A stretch of 64,000 bases of DNA from Muscardinus avellanarius (lineage: Eukaryota > Chordata > Mammalia > Rodentia > Gliridae). Position numbers and translations under genes: made by a program. The stretch covers positions 107,532,735-107,596,734 of the forward strand of contig OY726559.1 of NCBI GenBank assembly GCA_963383645.1. Reading direction: 5' to 3'. The notes beneath the pieces are model-generated. The model saw only the letters and a program-made list of their open reading frames with translations, did no database searches and had not been told where the DNA came from. Position 1 is the first letter of the stretch; each line of letters starts with the position of its first letter. This document shows, in pieces, positions 11,046-21,805 of this stretch.

Positions 11046-11215
11046 TACTCTCTTATTCATTGAAACATTATCCACAGTAGCAAAATTATAGAATCAATTA
11101 AGTATCCAGATGATACATGGATAATAAAATGTGGTACATACAATAATGAGATACTATTTAGCCTTTGAAAGAATAAAATCCTGTCATTGATAACAGCATG
11201 GATGGAATTAAAGAT

Positions 11216-11330
11216 CATTAAGATGTTCAACATTATTAGACATCAAAGAGATACAATCAAAACTACCCTGATCTCTCATTTAAACCCAACTAGAATCACA
11301 GCCTCTATCTGAAAAAGAAAACAAGGAATA
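11216..11330 (+). mobile_element. Second L1 ORF2 fragment
   Basis: The text GATGTTCAACATTATTAGAC and CAAAGAGATACAATCAAAAC matches an L1 ORF2 segment that normally lies upstream of the piece ending at 11215. It is therefore a separate or rearranged copy. Confidence 0.55.
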
Positions 11331-12207
11331 ACTTTGACAATGTACGATATTTCATTCTTAAAGTACAGAAAAATATTTAAAGTAAACACAGTTTCTTACC
11401 CTAATTGAGATACTCTAGTTCATCATTATGATCACTCCCTAGTATAACCTGACTAATTCTCTTGGTCAACAATAACTGAATCATGAATGCCCACTCTATA
11501 CTCACTTTTATGCTATTAAATGTGGAGAAAAGCACATGTCTCTGTTAATGAGTCTCATTCTAATTTTATGGCCAGTAATACCAGGAGGACTCTTATGCTG
11601 CTCTGTAACATAAATGCTCTACAGCATTTTCTTCCATAGATTCCAAAATTTATTGGCTTATTGTCCCCTTTTCAGGAAAAAAAATATTCAGTGCCCCCCT
11701 GGGCACTTCTATTCATTCCTTATTTTTATTAGCATCCCCCAAATTGTACCTTGGTCAATGGCTACTCCCCTTATCAGTCTAGCCTCCCTCCGAGGTTGTA
11801 TCCCTAACTTTGGGAACCCATGCTAGACTCTTCACTTTCCTACTGTCATGAGTCTGTTTTCTTCCCTCCTTCAAGTCTCCATCATACTTTCCCTCATCTT
11901 TACTCCCAGTTGATGAAAAATAGCACTCACAGGAGGATTCAGGAAAAATTCAGAGTCTGTAGTTTGTAAATGCTCAGATTTCAATAACAAATTATGAGAT
12001 AGATGAAGGAGAAAACGTGGCTTGCACTTTGTTGTACTCAATAAAATCAGCTCTGCATAGAGGCAGGTGTTGGATTTAGGAGGCAGAGATGCTAGTGCAA
12101 TTACTAGAGATATACTAAAAACAAATAAAATCACACGTAAGGAATTAAAGGAAAATTTGATTATAATGATCGAACAAGTAGAAACATTAATAAAAAGTTC
12201 AACACTT
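11331..12207. other. Unassigned, no feature recognised
   Basis: Neither the 70-aa plus frame (11614-11826) nor the 87-aa minus frame (11871-12134) shows a recognisable motif. No repeat family is recognised. Confidence 0.5.
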
Positions 12208-12650
12208 TTTTAAAATGCTTTTTTATTGGTGCATTATAGTCTCACATCATATTGTATATCCTGTTGACAGTGATCTCTCTGTACACAGCATGGCCTCCCA
12301 CTGCCTCCCAATTTCCCCCTATCCCAATACAGAGTACTGAGATTGATGATGGTATATTCACATATATTCACGTAGTTGATGGCAGTATTCCATTAATGAA
12401 CCTCTGTCTTCCTCCTCGTCTCCCCTTAGGTCTCTTCCCTGGTTCTACTGAGGTTTCTCCTCCATTGTCTGGAGTCCTATTTGTATCCCAATGACTCCCT
12501 TCGCTTGTGCACATTAGAGAAAACATATGGCTTTTCACTTTCTGTGATTGCCCAGTCTCACTTAACATAATGTTTTCCAGGTCCTTCCATTTTCTTGCAA
12601 ATGGTTTAATTTTGTTCTTCTTAATTGCTGAGTAGAATTCTATTGTTCAA
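12208..12650 (-). mobile_element. L1 3' end (ORF2 tail plus 3'UTR)
   Basis: It starts with TTTTTTATTGGTGCATTATA, the reverse complement of the L1 terminus. It then runs through the 3'UTR (GAGGTTTCTCCTCCATTGTC) into the ORF2 end (CAGTCTCACTTAACATAATG, encoding in reverse the typical tail before the stop). The frames at 12252-12494 and 12368-12568 are L1-derived. Confidence 0.85.
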
Positions 12651-12721
12651 CACTATTTTTAAAAAGCAGAAGCAAAAAGAAACTCTGAGCTAAAACCCAG
12701 GGGTGACAAGCTGATCTGAAA

Positions 12722-12840
12722 ATTTATTTTTATTTTTACTTTGTTTTTTTAATCTTTACTGGTACACTGTAGTCTCACATCATAATGTAGGTCAGAGTGA
12801 TAGTGACATACATGCACACAGCACTTGATATGAGAATTAA
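12722..12840 (-). mobile_element. L1 3' terminus fragment
   Basis: T-rich sequence followed by CTGGTACACTGTAGTCTCAC matches the terminal 100 bases of the same L1 3'UTR type. It is severely 5'-truncated. Confidence 0.65.
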
Positions 12841-13145
12841 CATGAAAATGGTAATGATCTAGAATACCAAACACAATTTTGAAAAAGATTAGCATGAGCT
12901 TTCAGACTACCTACTTTCAACACTTATTATAAATCACCATTAATCAAGACAGTGAGTCTAGATGAAAGACACATAAACCAACCCAGGGTTTTCCTCCCTC
13001 ACTTCCTGCTGTTCTCCATTCATGAGTCTCCCTACCCATGAGAATTACCATGTACACACTGTAAAAAATAACATGTATATCTGCAGACATGAAATGATTG
13101 CAGTGGCATTCATCTGATTAACCTCTACTCTAATTTAGTTAAGAT
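12841..13145. other. Unassigned, no feature recognised
   Basis: No frame or repeat recognised. Confidence 0.5.
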
Positions 13146-13370
13146 TAGCTGGGCGTGGTGGCTCACGCTTGTCACCCCAGCATTCGGGAGGCTGAGACCG
13201 GAGGATGGCGGTTCACGGACGGCCTCAGCTACCTAGTGAGGCCCTCTGCAACTCAGTGAGACCCGGTTTCAAAACAAATAATAAAAAAAATAGGGCAGGA
13301 GGTGTAGCTCGGAGGTCAAATACCCCTGGGTTCCACCCCGAGACCTGCAAAAAAAAAAAAAAAAAAAAAA
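13146..13370 (+). mobile_element. B1-dID SINE, little diverged
   Basis: Starts AGCTGGGCGTGGTGGCTCAC and ends in a 21-base A-tail. It is flanked by AAGATTA on the left and again right after the tail, a likely short target duplication. CpGs are largely intact, suggesting relative youth. Confidence 0.93.
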
Positions 13371-14060
13371 GATTATGTATCTACCTTTACCTCACAATCA
13401 GAAATGTGCCCTGTTAAAATTAATTTACCATCTTCCTGAAAATAGATAAAAGAAAAAGCAAGGAAAGTTTTTTGTTATTAAATTTTCTAGCCCAGCACAA
13501 CTCTGGTTCAATCTTATTTCTGCCCATTCATCTACTGAAACCTACTCTGTGCAAGGCAGTGAACTAAATGATAAAACTTCCTGAGAAGAGGAAGAAATGA
13601 GTCAGGTTTTTCAGACTTTACAATCCTGTTTGGGTAGGGAAGACCTTGCATATATGAAGGAAAATGACAGTAGCCCAAAGAAAATGGTGTGTTCAGAGTG
13701 TTAATTAGGGATTGGGAAGTCAAACGGGGTGGGGGGGGATTGGATATTGGAAGACAAAGTGTCAAAGAGGAAATGAGTCTGAATGGAGAATGTGACTAAG
13801 TGGGAGGAAGTTGAAGGCAGGGATGTGATAAGTGGCAAACATGAAATGAGCAAGGTGTTTGGGAGCCGCGGGACTGTCGAATCAAGGCGCTGTGTGATGG
13901 GGAACCTAACTGTGCTTCTAAGAGGCAGAGCTGGAGGCTGCAGAGAGTGGTCGCATATGTGTCTGTTGTGCCTGTGTGCTCCGATGCGTATATGGATATT
14001 TAATGAGCCACAGCATTTGCTTTTCAATGCATCTTTCTACTCAGATCTTCCTTAAAGAAC
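13371..14060. other. Unassigned, possible ancient repeat
   Basis: Overlapping frames occur on both strands (13701-14027 minus, 108 aa; 13783-14055 plus, 90 aa), typical of a locally stop-poor GC-richer patch. No domain is recognised. The beginning (CTACTCTGTGCAAGGCAGTG) resembles a common old interspersed repeat. Confidence 0.4.
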
Positions 14061-14069
14061 CAAAAGTGA

Positions 14070-14267
14070 AGCCAGGCGTGGGGGCACACGCTTGTAATCC
14101 CAGCATTCAGGAGGCTGAGACAGGAGGATCGAGGTTCATGGACACCCTCAACTACTTAATGAAGCCCTATGCAACTCAGTGAGACCCTGTTTCAAATTAA
14201 AAGAATTCAAAATAGGGCTGGAAGTATAGTTCAAAGGTAGAATTCCCTTGGTTTCCATCCCCAGTAC

Positions 14268-14300
<33 letters not shown>

Positions 14301-14330
14301 GAAAGAAAGAAGGAAAGAAAAGAAAAGAAA
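14070..14330 (+). mobile_element. B1-dID SINE with target duplication
   Basis: Starts GCCAGGCGTGGGGGCACACG and ends in a long A-tail that becomes GAGA/GAAA-rich. CAAAAGTGA at 14061-14069 is repeated at 14331-14339, bracketing the insertion. Confidence 0.93.
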
Positions 14331-14339
14331 CAAAAGTGA

Positions 14340-14780
14340 CAGTCTTTTATCCAACCTGTTTCGTAGTATTTCGGGGTCCCCGTTATTTAATAAATAAACA
14401 TCATGCATCCATTTACATCAGCTGTTGAGTTACCTATCTTCCACATAGGGTATAGACATATTTTTGTAGCTGCTGCACAATTTACTCAGAACTCCTTATA
14501 CTATGTGAAGAAGGCGTACATAATTAGGCACTCCTCAGAGGTTTTTTTCTTTTTTTTTTTTTTTTGGCTCTACAATCAGGAATAAGAACTGGAGTTCATG
14601 TATTTGTTTATTTTTCATATACATTTTTTTAAATCTGCAATGCCTTTTTTATGAGTTGGAACCATTAATGAGAGTAAAATCAACACAACCCAGCTATACA
14701 AATTCTGTCTAATAGAGCCCTATCCATCCAGAGAGGAAAGAAAAAAAAAAAAAAAGCACAAGAATTTGGCTTATTCTGTG
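14340..14780. other. Unassigned, no feature recognised
   Basis: Includes T-run and A-run simple sequence at 14551-14566 and 14742-14756. No frame of interest. Confidence 0.5.
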
Positions 14781-15232
14781 GTTTGCATGTTAGGAAACTA
14801 GGAAGACTTTGTTGACATAGGAAAGGAAAGGAAGGCCCAAGTCCAGGCCTCCCTGAGGGAAATATCCCGCTGCTTCCTGGGCTTGGCTTGGTGCAGCCGC
14901 CAAGCTGTTAACACAAGTGCTGCTGTTCCTGTTCCTATCTCTGCTGGCCCCTGAGCCCGCCGGGGTGGGTGGAGTAGAGTGGAGGGTGCTCCGAGTTCCC
15001 CTCTCTAAGTGTTAATACAGCTACATGCTCTCCTGAGACTTTCATGCTCCACTCTGCTTCTTGTTGGGAGACTCGACTCGTGTCTAACAAGGCAAATCTA
15101 TGACTCAGCCGCTGCCCCCACCTCTCTGACAAGCAATCGGATGAGAGCAGAGTCTGGCCTGTAACTACAGACATGGAAGGAATCAGTGCCCCAGTGGTCT
15201 CACCCACCCTCAGGCTTATCATTTAAACTGTT
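14781..15232. other. Repeat-free GC-richer block, candidate regulatory element
   Basis: About 450 bp without a recognised repeat, with intact CpGs (GCAGCCGCCAAGCTG, GAGCCCGCCGGGGTGG). A strong AP-1/MAF-type motif, TGACTCAGC, lies at 15101-15109. The 95-aa minus frame (14935-15222) has no domain. Regulatory function is inference. Confidence 0.3.
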
Positions 15233-15239
15233 ATATTAG

Positions 15240-15410
15240 CCAAGACAGAGAAACAAAACCAGCTCACTCACTGTCTCTCTCAATATATAACACATACTAT
15301 ATATAATGGTCATTATATATATTTAATAGTTATATGTAATAGTTATTATTATATATGTAGTTGAATATATATTAGTCCTATATAATATTATATTTTTTCA
15401 TAATAATTCC
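15240..15410. repeat. AT-rich low-complexity tract
   Basis: Degenerate TATATA/TAATAGTTAT iterations, with phrases such as ATAGTTATATGTAATAGTTA repeating imperfectly. Confidence 0.75.
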
Positions 15411-15420
15411 ATTGATAGAA

Positions 15421-16380
15421 AATTAGTTTGGCTGTGAGAAGGAACTGGAGAAATTAATATACACCCCAGCAGTCTATCTGACATAACTTCCTTGGTCATA
15501 ACAGTGGGGGAAAAAAAGCAAACACAAATGAAAGGTTTGGGGATTTGGAGAGTAAACATGCTGGAATATGGAACAAATACTGCTTTTCTGACCTGTGTTT
15601 TGTCACACATAAAAAAAAAAAAGCAGAACTCTAAGCGTTCTGATAATGGGAGGCCACAGGTCCCGGCATGGTGCCTGACCCTTGGCGGCCCTTAGCAAGT
15701 GTTAATCTCTCCTTCTCCTTGTCTTGTACACTAGTATGCATAAGTACAACTTCAAAAACAAGCATATTTGATGCATAAAATCCAAATTTACATGACAGAT
15801 ATATTAGATGACTGGCATTTATTCTGTGGAAGTACTTTTGTTTTTCTTAGCAAATTGATTAACACATTTGAACTATCGTTCAACTTACAAGGATCTGTTT
15901 TGCACACATTTCAAGGATATGCCAGTTAACACAAAATGAGGCAAACCTGCAGATATGTTTTCCAAATGTGAGTAAATCTAATTTTGATTAGCTGAATCAG
16001 ATATTAAATTTCCTTGGAGAGTTAGTTATTTGAAAGGGCCCCAAGGTGAATTCTTTGGGTAAAGCATAAACTCTTTGTGAATGGTGAAAAATTTTCAAGA
16101 AACTTGATGACAACTTCTCCCAGCCAGAAAGAAGAACTTGTCAAGTTTCCCAAGAGTGGAGTCTAGGCAAAGTTCAGACAATAGCTCAGGGAGGGTGAAG
16201 GAGAGAGCAGGTTGTGAGAGCAAGTGGGCGGATCTTCAAAGAAATCTGTGTGGATTTCTAACTTTGGCTGAAAGGCAGATCATGGGAAACAAAATTACAC
16301 ATGCATGTATTTTTTGTTTTTTTGGATTTCAACACTGAGTATCCTTGTGTGTGTATTAGCCACATTTTAGAAAGTGAAAA
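15421..16380. other. Unassigned, no feature recognised
   Basis: AT-rich sequence. The 66-70 aa frames show no recognisable motif, and no repeat is recognised. Confidence 0.5.
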
Positions 16381-16383
16381 TGA

Positions 16384-16752
16384 AAGTCGGGTGTGTTGGC
16401 TTATGTTCATAATCCAAGTACTTAGAAGGATGAGACAGGAGGATCATAGGTTTGCGGCCAGCCTCGGCCACTTAGTGAGGACCTCGCAACTTAGTGAGAT
16501 CCTGCTTCAAAATAAAGAATAAAAAATAGGGCTGGGGCTGTGAGAGGTGGTGCAAGCTTGTAATCCCGGTACTTGAGAGGCTGAGACAAGAGGATCGCAG
16601 GTTTGTGGCCAGCCTCAGCTACTTAGTGAGGCCTTCTGCAACTTTGTGAGACCCTGTTTCAAAATAAAGAATAAAAAATAGGGCTGGGGTGGAGCTCAAA
16701 GGCAGAATGCCCCTGGGTTCCATCTCCAGTGCCACAAAAAATAAACAAACAA
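16384..16752 (+). mobile_element. Two B1-dID SINEs in tandem (nested)
   Basis: The first copy (from 16384, AAGTCGGGTGTGTTGGC) runs to its dID start at about 16530. There a second copy begins within GGGGCTGTGAGAGGTGGTGC and continues to a complete tail at about 16740. The second appears to have entered the dID part of the first, since the first has no tail of its own. Confidence 0.85.
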
Positions 16753-17200
16753 TTTAAGTGAAAATGCAGTATTGACTACATCCCGGATAACCCCATGTGA
16801 AGGCAGAATGAGTGATCATAAAACCTTGAGCTCATTCTACACAAAGGAGTGTGTAGACTGATAAGAAGAGAAGTGGAGGGAGGCCAGCCCCCGGGAAAGA
16901 CCCACAGCGAAGGCAGGCAGATCAGAATGAAAGAGGAAGAAATTAGGAGAGTGTGGTATTACAAGAAGATGATAAAAAAGAGATTTTCAAGAAGGACAGA
17001 GGGGTCACCTAGGCTAAGTAGTGCAGGCAATTCAAGTTTAACGTCTAAGAAGTTTCTTTTAGACTCAACAGTGTTTTCTCTTCTATGGTGGAGGCTAGAG
17101 AGAGATTCATAAATAAGGGCAGCATCAGAGAAATGCGCGGAGACTCTGGGGACTCCTGGGGGGGTCAAGGTCAGGAGATGAAGTTATAAAGAATGTAATA
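16753..17200. other. Unassigned, purine-rich
   Basis: The 87-aa plus frame (16849-17112) reflects purine-rich composition with no motif. No repeat is recognised. Confidence 0.45.
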
Positions 17201-17204
17201 GTAG

Positions 17205-17366
17205 AAATAATGCTATGAAGGTATACAAAACTACCAATTCCAATATCAAAGAAGGGGAGGGGCCCACTGGGTAGGGCACCAAGAACTATGTATATGCATC
17301 TGTCTGATACTCTACACCCCAATATGATGTAAAATTTACAATACACCAAATTTAAAAAATAATAAT
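17205..17366 (+). mobile_element. L1 3'UTR fragment
   Basis: Contains TATGAAGGTATACAAAACTA, the GGGGAGGGGCCCACTGGG block and an end CAATACACCAAATTTAAAAA like the L1 3' terminus. The minus 74-aa frame is a shadow. Confidence 0.6.
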
Positions 17367-17460
17367 GGGATCAATGGGTACTGTTGACAGACCCATTTTG
17401 GTGTGACAAGAGGCTGGACATGAAAATAGTTGATGTATGTCTTTCAAACAACAACTGACT

Positions 17461-17672
17461 CACCGGGCGTGATGCCACAGGTTTGTAATCCCCGCTCTTG
17501 GGAGGCTGAGACAGGAGGATTGCACAGGTTCGAAACCAGCCTCGGCAACTTAGTGAGACCCTGTTTCCAATAAAATATAAAATAGGTCTGAGAGTATAGC
17601 CTGGAGGTAAAAAAAAATCTCTAGGTTCCACCCCCAGACCACCAAAAAAACCCCAAAACAAACAAAAAACAA
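17461..17672 (+). mobile_element. B1-dID SINE (variant tail)
   Basis: Starts CACCGGGCGTGATGCCACAG. The linker is TCCAATAAAATATAAAATAG and the tail begins GTCTGAGAGTATAGCC, the second tail subfamily. Confidence 0.88.
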
Positions 17673-18270
17673 CTGAGTGTTGACAACCAACTAGTGGCAC
17701 AGTAAGATGAAATTCCTCTGGAGAATCTGAAGAATCTGTTTTAAAGAATAACTCTCTACTCAGATATACCTGGAAAGAAACTGGCAAAAAAATGCTTCAT
17801 TATGGTAAATATGTACCCTTGACTTAATGATGCATATCCCCTTGCATGCATGTAATTTTTAGCAAATAAAATTTTGACTTCTCTTAGAAAACGATTCTAA
17901 ATCTCTGTGTTGACCCGAGTGAGTCCTAGTCTCCTCCACGATAGTGTCTATACCCTTGACACTTGGGAATTCCTAAACTTATGTTAATTTTTGTGTTAAT
18001 TAGTGGTTCATTGATTTACTCATTCATTTATTCAAAAATATTCATTGAAAGAAATCATTATTTTTTAGCAGGTGGTCATATAACCAGGGTGAGTAAATCC
18101 TGTATCTAAATATCCTAGTAGATGAAATGAAATAAGTAATAACCCCAAATATAATAGATTTAAATACATGCTATATGATGAAGGCAGGAAAATTCTTAGA
18201 AGAATGTATTCAACAGAAAACTCTGGTGTAAGGTGTGGAGATTGGTCCTAAATATTTCAAGTAAAACAGT
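17673..18270. other. Unassigned, possible ancient repeat
   Basis: TCATTCATTTATTCAAAAAT near 18019 resembles the start of an old dispersed mammalian repeat. Nothing else is recognised. Confidence 0.4.
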
Positions 18271-18802
18271 GTTCATGTTTATAGAAGCACAATTCACACT
18301 AGCCAAACTACAGAACCAGCCTAGGTGTCCATCCACAGATGAATGAATTGCAAAATTATGGCATGTACACACAATGGAATTTTACTTAGCCACAAAGAAT
18401 AACACAATTATGCCATTTGAAGGAAAATGGATGGAACTTGAGAATATTATGCTACCTGATATTAGCCATTCATAAGGTGAAGGGTCATGTGTTTTCACTC
18501 CTGTGGAAGCTAGAAACTGGGAAACAAAGAGGACTTCAGATAATGGGGGAGAAACAAAGAGAATGGTGGAGGAGGACTTGGGGAGGGAGCGAAAGGGGAG
18601 CTCTGATGATGGAAACAGTTCAAGTAATCCTTTTTTGTACATGAAGTTATCGATATCAATGCTAATGTTGTGTACGCGGGGGGGGGGGCACCTGGAGGGA
18701 AGCACATGAGTGCTGTTTATATGTGTGTCTCTGTCTCTCTGAACCTCGCTATGACATATAATTACAATGCGCCAATTATATAAAATAAAATTTTAAAAGA
18801 TG
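18271..18802 (+). mobile_element. L1 3' end (ORF2 tail, 3'UTR, A-rich end)
   Basis: It begins in the ORF2 C-terminal region (CAGCCTAGGTGTCCATCCAC, then CACAATGGAATTTTACTTAG). It passes the ORF2 end and 3'UTR (GAGGACTTCAGATAATGGG) and ends ACAATGCGCCAATTATATAA followed by an A-rich tail. It is a 5'-truncated insertion of about 530 bp. Overlapping frames on both strands at 18382-18709 are shadows. Confidence 0.88.
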
Positions 18803-19667
18803 TGATAAAATGTTCTTGGCTTTCCTGTCTATCTTACTATTTTCAAATATCCTATTTCTCAAATTTTTAAATATAAGTTCTATTTTGAAATCATTTCTAG
18901 TTTTTTTTTTTTTTTAATCTCGTAGTGTCCAAAACCTGGCCTGCTATAAATATTTCCCAAATGAATGTGACTGCATAGTATTTGGTGAGCACTGGCATAT
19001 GGGTATAGTCAGACCCTCTTTTCTGTGATGCTAAGCGCCACGGTTTGTGCTTGAGGTTAGAATACATGATACTTGCTGTGAGTGGGCAGCAACAGTGTGC
19101 CCTTGGCCTCACAGTCATGCTGGGAGAATTTCCAGACAGCACCTCCAAGAACATGCATATGCTGTTTCAGCCTGCAAAGGTATCACCGTTAATACAAACG
19201 GAGCTGACAACCAAAAGGTAGAGCAAAACTGCCCAAAGTGGCTTGTAAAGTTAGAGAAGCTGATTAACCGTGATTTCCTGATGTATAAATCATCAATTTC
19301 TAACCCCTTGTGTGTGCTTTCTTTGTAAAATACTAGCTGTGAGCTTTTGTTATAAAAGAGCATCTCATTTTTACAAAGACCTTGTAAATAATAATTAGTA
19401 TGGTACCATAAAGGAGTATCCTGTAATAAAGCATGCAAAATCAGGTCACATATTAAACTGCTTTCATACTCATGTGTATGCCTGTATGTCCTAGCAAGCA
19501 CCTCGTTAAAAGGTGTTAAGAGCCGCTTACTACCTTTCAATCTTAGAATATTCATTTGCATCAGTTTGTTGATAAAGTTATTATGCACTCATGGAAAGAC
19601 ATTCTTTCTCAATTTTCTCTCCTTAAGAACCACTGTAAATAGTTCTCATAAAAATAAGATGATAGAG
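18803..19667. other. Unassigned
   Basis: The 157-aa minus frame at 19115-19588 is one of the longest non-L1 frames here. It has no recognisable domain, its codons include many chance-like runs, and a shorter plus frame overlaps it. I do not call it a gene. Confidence 0.45.
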
Positions 19668-19876
19668 CTTGGTGTAGTAGTGCACACTTGTAATCCAAGT
19701 ATTTGGGAGGCTGAGACAGGAGGATCTGGGTTCTCGGCCAGCCTCAAATGAGGGTGGGCCCTTGTAACTTAGTGAGCTCCTGTTTCAAAATAAAGAATAA
19801 AAAATAGGGCTGGGGATGTATCTCAAGGGTAGACTGTCCCTGGGTTCAAATCCAGTGCCATACACACAAAAAAAGA
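19668..19876 (+). mobile_element. B1-dID SINE
   Basis: Starts GAGCTTGGTGTAGTAGTGCA and has the AATAAAGAATAAAAAATAGG linker and dID tail ending CAAATCCAGTGCC. Confidence 0.88.
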
Positions 19877-19894
19877 TTATATATGCAACATATT

Positions 19895-20167
19895 TTCAAG
19901 TTGTAAAATAACTTCACATTTATTATATAATTTTATTCACATAATCAATGAAGTAGGTATAGTTATCTTTATATAAAACATGAAAAAAGCCAGGTATAGT
20001 GGCGCATGCCTATGATCCCAGCTACTGAGGGGCTGAGGCAGGAGGATTGAAAATTCAAGGCCCAACTGAGCCAATTAGTAATACCTGTTCAAAATAAAAT
20101 AAAAAGGGTTGAGTTGTAGCTCTGAGGTAAAATACCCATGGGTTCAGTTTCCTCGTGCTGCAAAATA

Positions 20168-20202
<35 letters not shown>

Positions 20203-20310
20203 GAAGAAAGAAGATTCAAAGAGAATAACTTTTCCCAAGATCACACAATGACAAAAATATGTCAGAAGCCATGCTTCTCAGTAGCTTTCTATGATAACAT
20301 TATTGTCCTT
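19895..20310 (-). repeat. MIR element split by a SINE
   Basis: 19895-19985 (GAAGTAGGTATAGTTATC) and 20206-20310 (TTTTCCCAAGATCACACAAT) match consecutive parts of the reverse-complement MIR core. They are separated by the B1-dID at 19988-20205, so the SINE landed in an older MIR. Confidence 0.65.
19988..20205 (+). mobile_element. B1-dID SINE
   Basis: Starts AGCCAGGTATAGTGGCGCATG and ends in an (AAAT)n tail at about 20166-20201. Inserted in the MIR described for this region. Confidence 0.88.
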
Positions 20311-20883
20311 TGAGAACAATTTCCATTACAAATAAAAGTCATGGACCAAGGTCGAATTTGGTAACATTGTTATCTCCTAATAGCTTGTTAAAAACATAGA
20401 CTCTTAGGTCCTGTTGCATGCTATCCAAATCAGAATCTACATTTTTATAAAATTAGAATATAGCTTATAGGCACATTTATATGTCATTCATCCGTTTATT
20501 CAGCACATATTTAGTAAGTACTTATTAAGTAATATTTACTGGATATTATTTGAAAAGCTTATAAACATGTGCAAATTTAGCAGGAGAACTACCTAAACTT
20601 TCAGGGACCACTCTATAAATATCTTCTTGCAGAATATTTATTGATTTCACAAATCAAGTCATTTGGATAACTAGTTGATTAAAATGAAAGTGTTTCTTTT
20701 TTCTTTTTTATAATGAAGTGATATTAGAATAACTGGTTAAAAAGCAAAAATGTCATTCTACCATCACTTTTCCTTGATGTCTGAGTCTGCCTTGCCTACT
20801 ACACAAGAGATCTTTGAACAGACACCATAGTCTGTGCTCTTCAGAACTCAGCAATGGATTTACCATGAAGCCAAAGCTCAAAA
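20311..20883. other. Unassigned, no gene recognised
   Basis: TCATCCGTTTATTCAGCAC near 20490 hints at an ancient dispersed repeat. Otherwise featureless. Confidence 0.45.
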
Positions 20884-20895
20884 CTAGTAAAACAA

Positions 20896-21122
20896 GCCGG
20901 GCGTGGTGGCGCACGCTTGTAATCCCAGCATTCAGGAGGCTGAGACCAGAGGATCGCGGTTCGTGGACAGCCTCAGCTACTTAGGCCCTCTGCAAGTCAG
21001 TGAGACCCTGTTTCAAAATAAAGAATGAAAAATTGGGCAGGGGGTGTAGCTCAGAGGCCAAAAGCCTCTGTGTTCCATCCTCAAAACCCGCCCCCCCCAA
21101 AACAAACAAACAAAAAAAAAAC
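20896..21122 (+). mobile_element. B1-dID SINE with 12-bp target duplication
   Basis: Starts GCCGGGCGTGGTGGCGCACG. CTAGTAAAACAA at 20884-20895 is repeated exactly at 21123-21134. Intact CpGs and an exact duplication mark a comparatively young insertion. Confidence 0.95.
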
Positions 21123-21134
21123 CTAGTAAAACAA

Positions 21135-21510
21135 ATTAACAAATCACTGAAAAGGTGTAATTTCAGGTATTTTTTTGCATACCCCATTTAACTTTTGGTC
21201 ATTAGGTTTTTTTCTTGAAAATAATTACTAGAATAGACTTCTTGTTTTTACATTTAAGACATAATGTTAATTGTTGCTGTCACTGCTACTTAATGTTGAT
21301 TATTTAAATAACTTACTTAATAAAAAAACAAAAACAAAAAAATAAATAACTTACTTGTCAAAACTGTGAACATCTCTATTGAAATTATTTTAAATAGGCA
21401 GATATCCTGAAGACTTTAAACTGGAAATGAAGGTAGATATCATAATCCTGAGGAAAAATAGAATAGGAAGTGAATTACTTCCTGATGGAATATAACTGAT
21501 TAAGATCTCA
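21135..21510. other. Unassigned AT-rich
   Basis: No feature recognised. An A-rich AAAAACAAAAACAAAAAAAT run at about 21323 is simple sequence. Confidence 0.5.
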
Positions 21511-21514
21511 AGTT

Positions 21515-21805
21515 CTTTTTCTTTTCTTTTTTCCCAGCATTGAGGATTGAACCCAGGGGTGTTCAACCTCCAAGCTACACTCCCAGCTCTATTTCTTATT
21601 TATATTTGTGGTATGGAGGATGGAACTCAAGGGCATTGTACCTATGAGCTACACCCCCAGCCCTCTTTTTTTAGTTCTTTTACAGGGTCTTGCTAAGTTG
21701 CAGAGAGCCTCCCTAGGTAGCTGCAGCTGGCCCCAAACCTGCAATCCTCCTGTCTCAGCCTCCCAAGTACTGGTATTACAAGTGTTCGCCAACATGCCTG
21801 GCTCT
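21515..21805 (-). mobile_element. B1-dID SINE with two dID units
   Basis: In minus orientation it reads B1-dID-dID. The plus strand shows two successive dID reverse complements (TTGAGGATTGAACCCAGGG at about 21540 and GGAGGATGGAACTCAAGGG at about 21614) before a single B1 part ending GCCAACATGCCTGGCT. Confidence 0.85.

Larger units (their letters stand above)
9935..11215 (+). mobile_element. L1 ORF2 C-terminal region, split by SINEs
   Basis: Three collinear L1 pieces lie in order. 9935-10340 has ATATCCAGAATATATAAG and the AATGGATAATTACC/GATCAACAAGTATA region. 10702-10830 has TACCATATGATTCAGCAATC. 11046-11215 has CATTATCCACAGTAGC and GATACATGGATAATAAAATG. The gaps are filled by SINEs at 10387-10700 and 10831-11045. 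No frame survives. Confidence 0.75.

Noticed and set aside
19115..19588. 157-codon minus-strand frame.
   Set aside because: No recognisable domain, a plus frame overlaps it, no splice context, and AT-rich surroundings. Length alone is plausible by chance across 64 kb and six frames.
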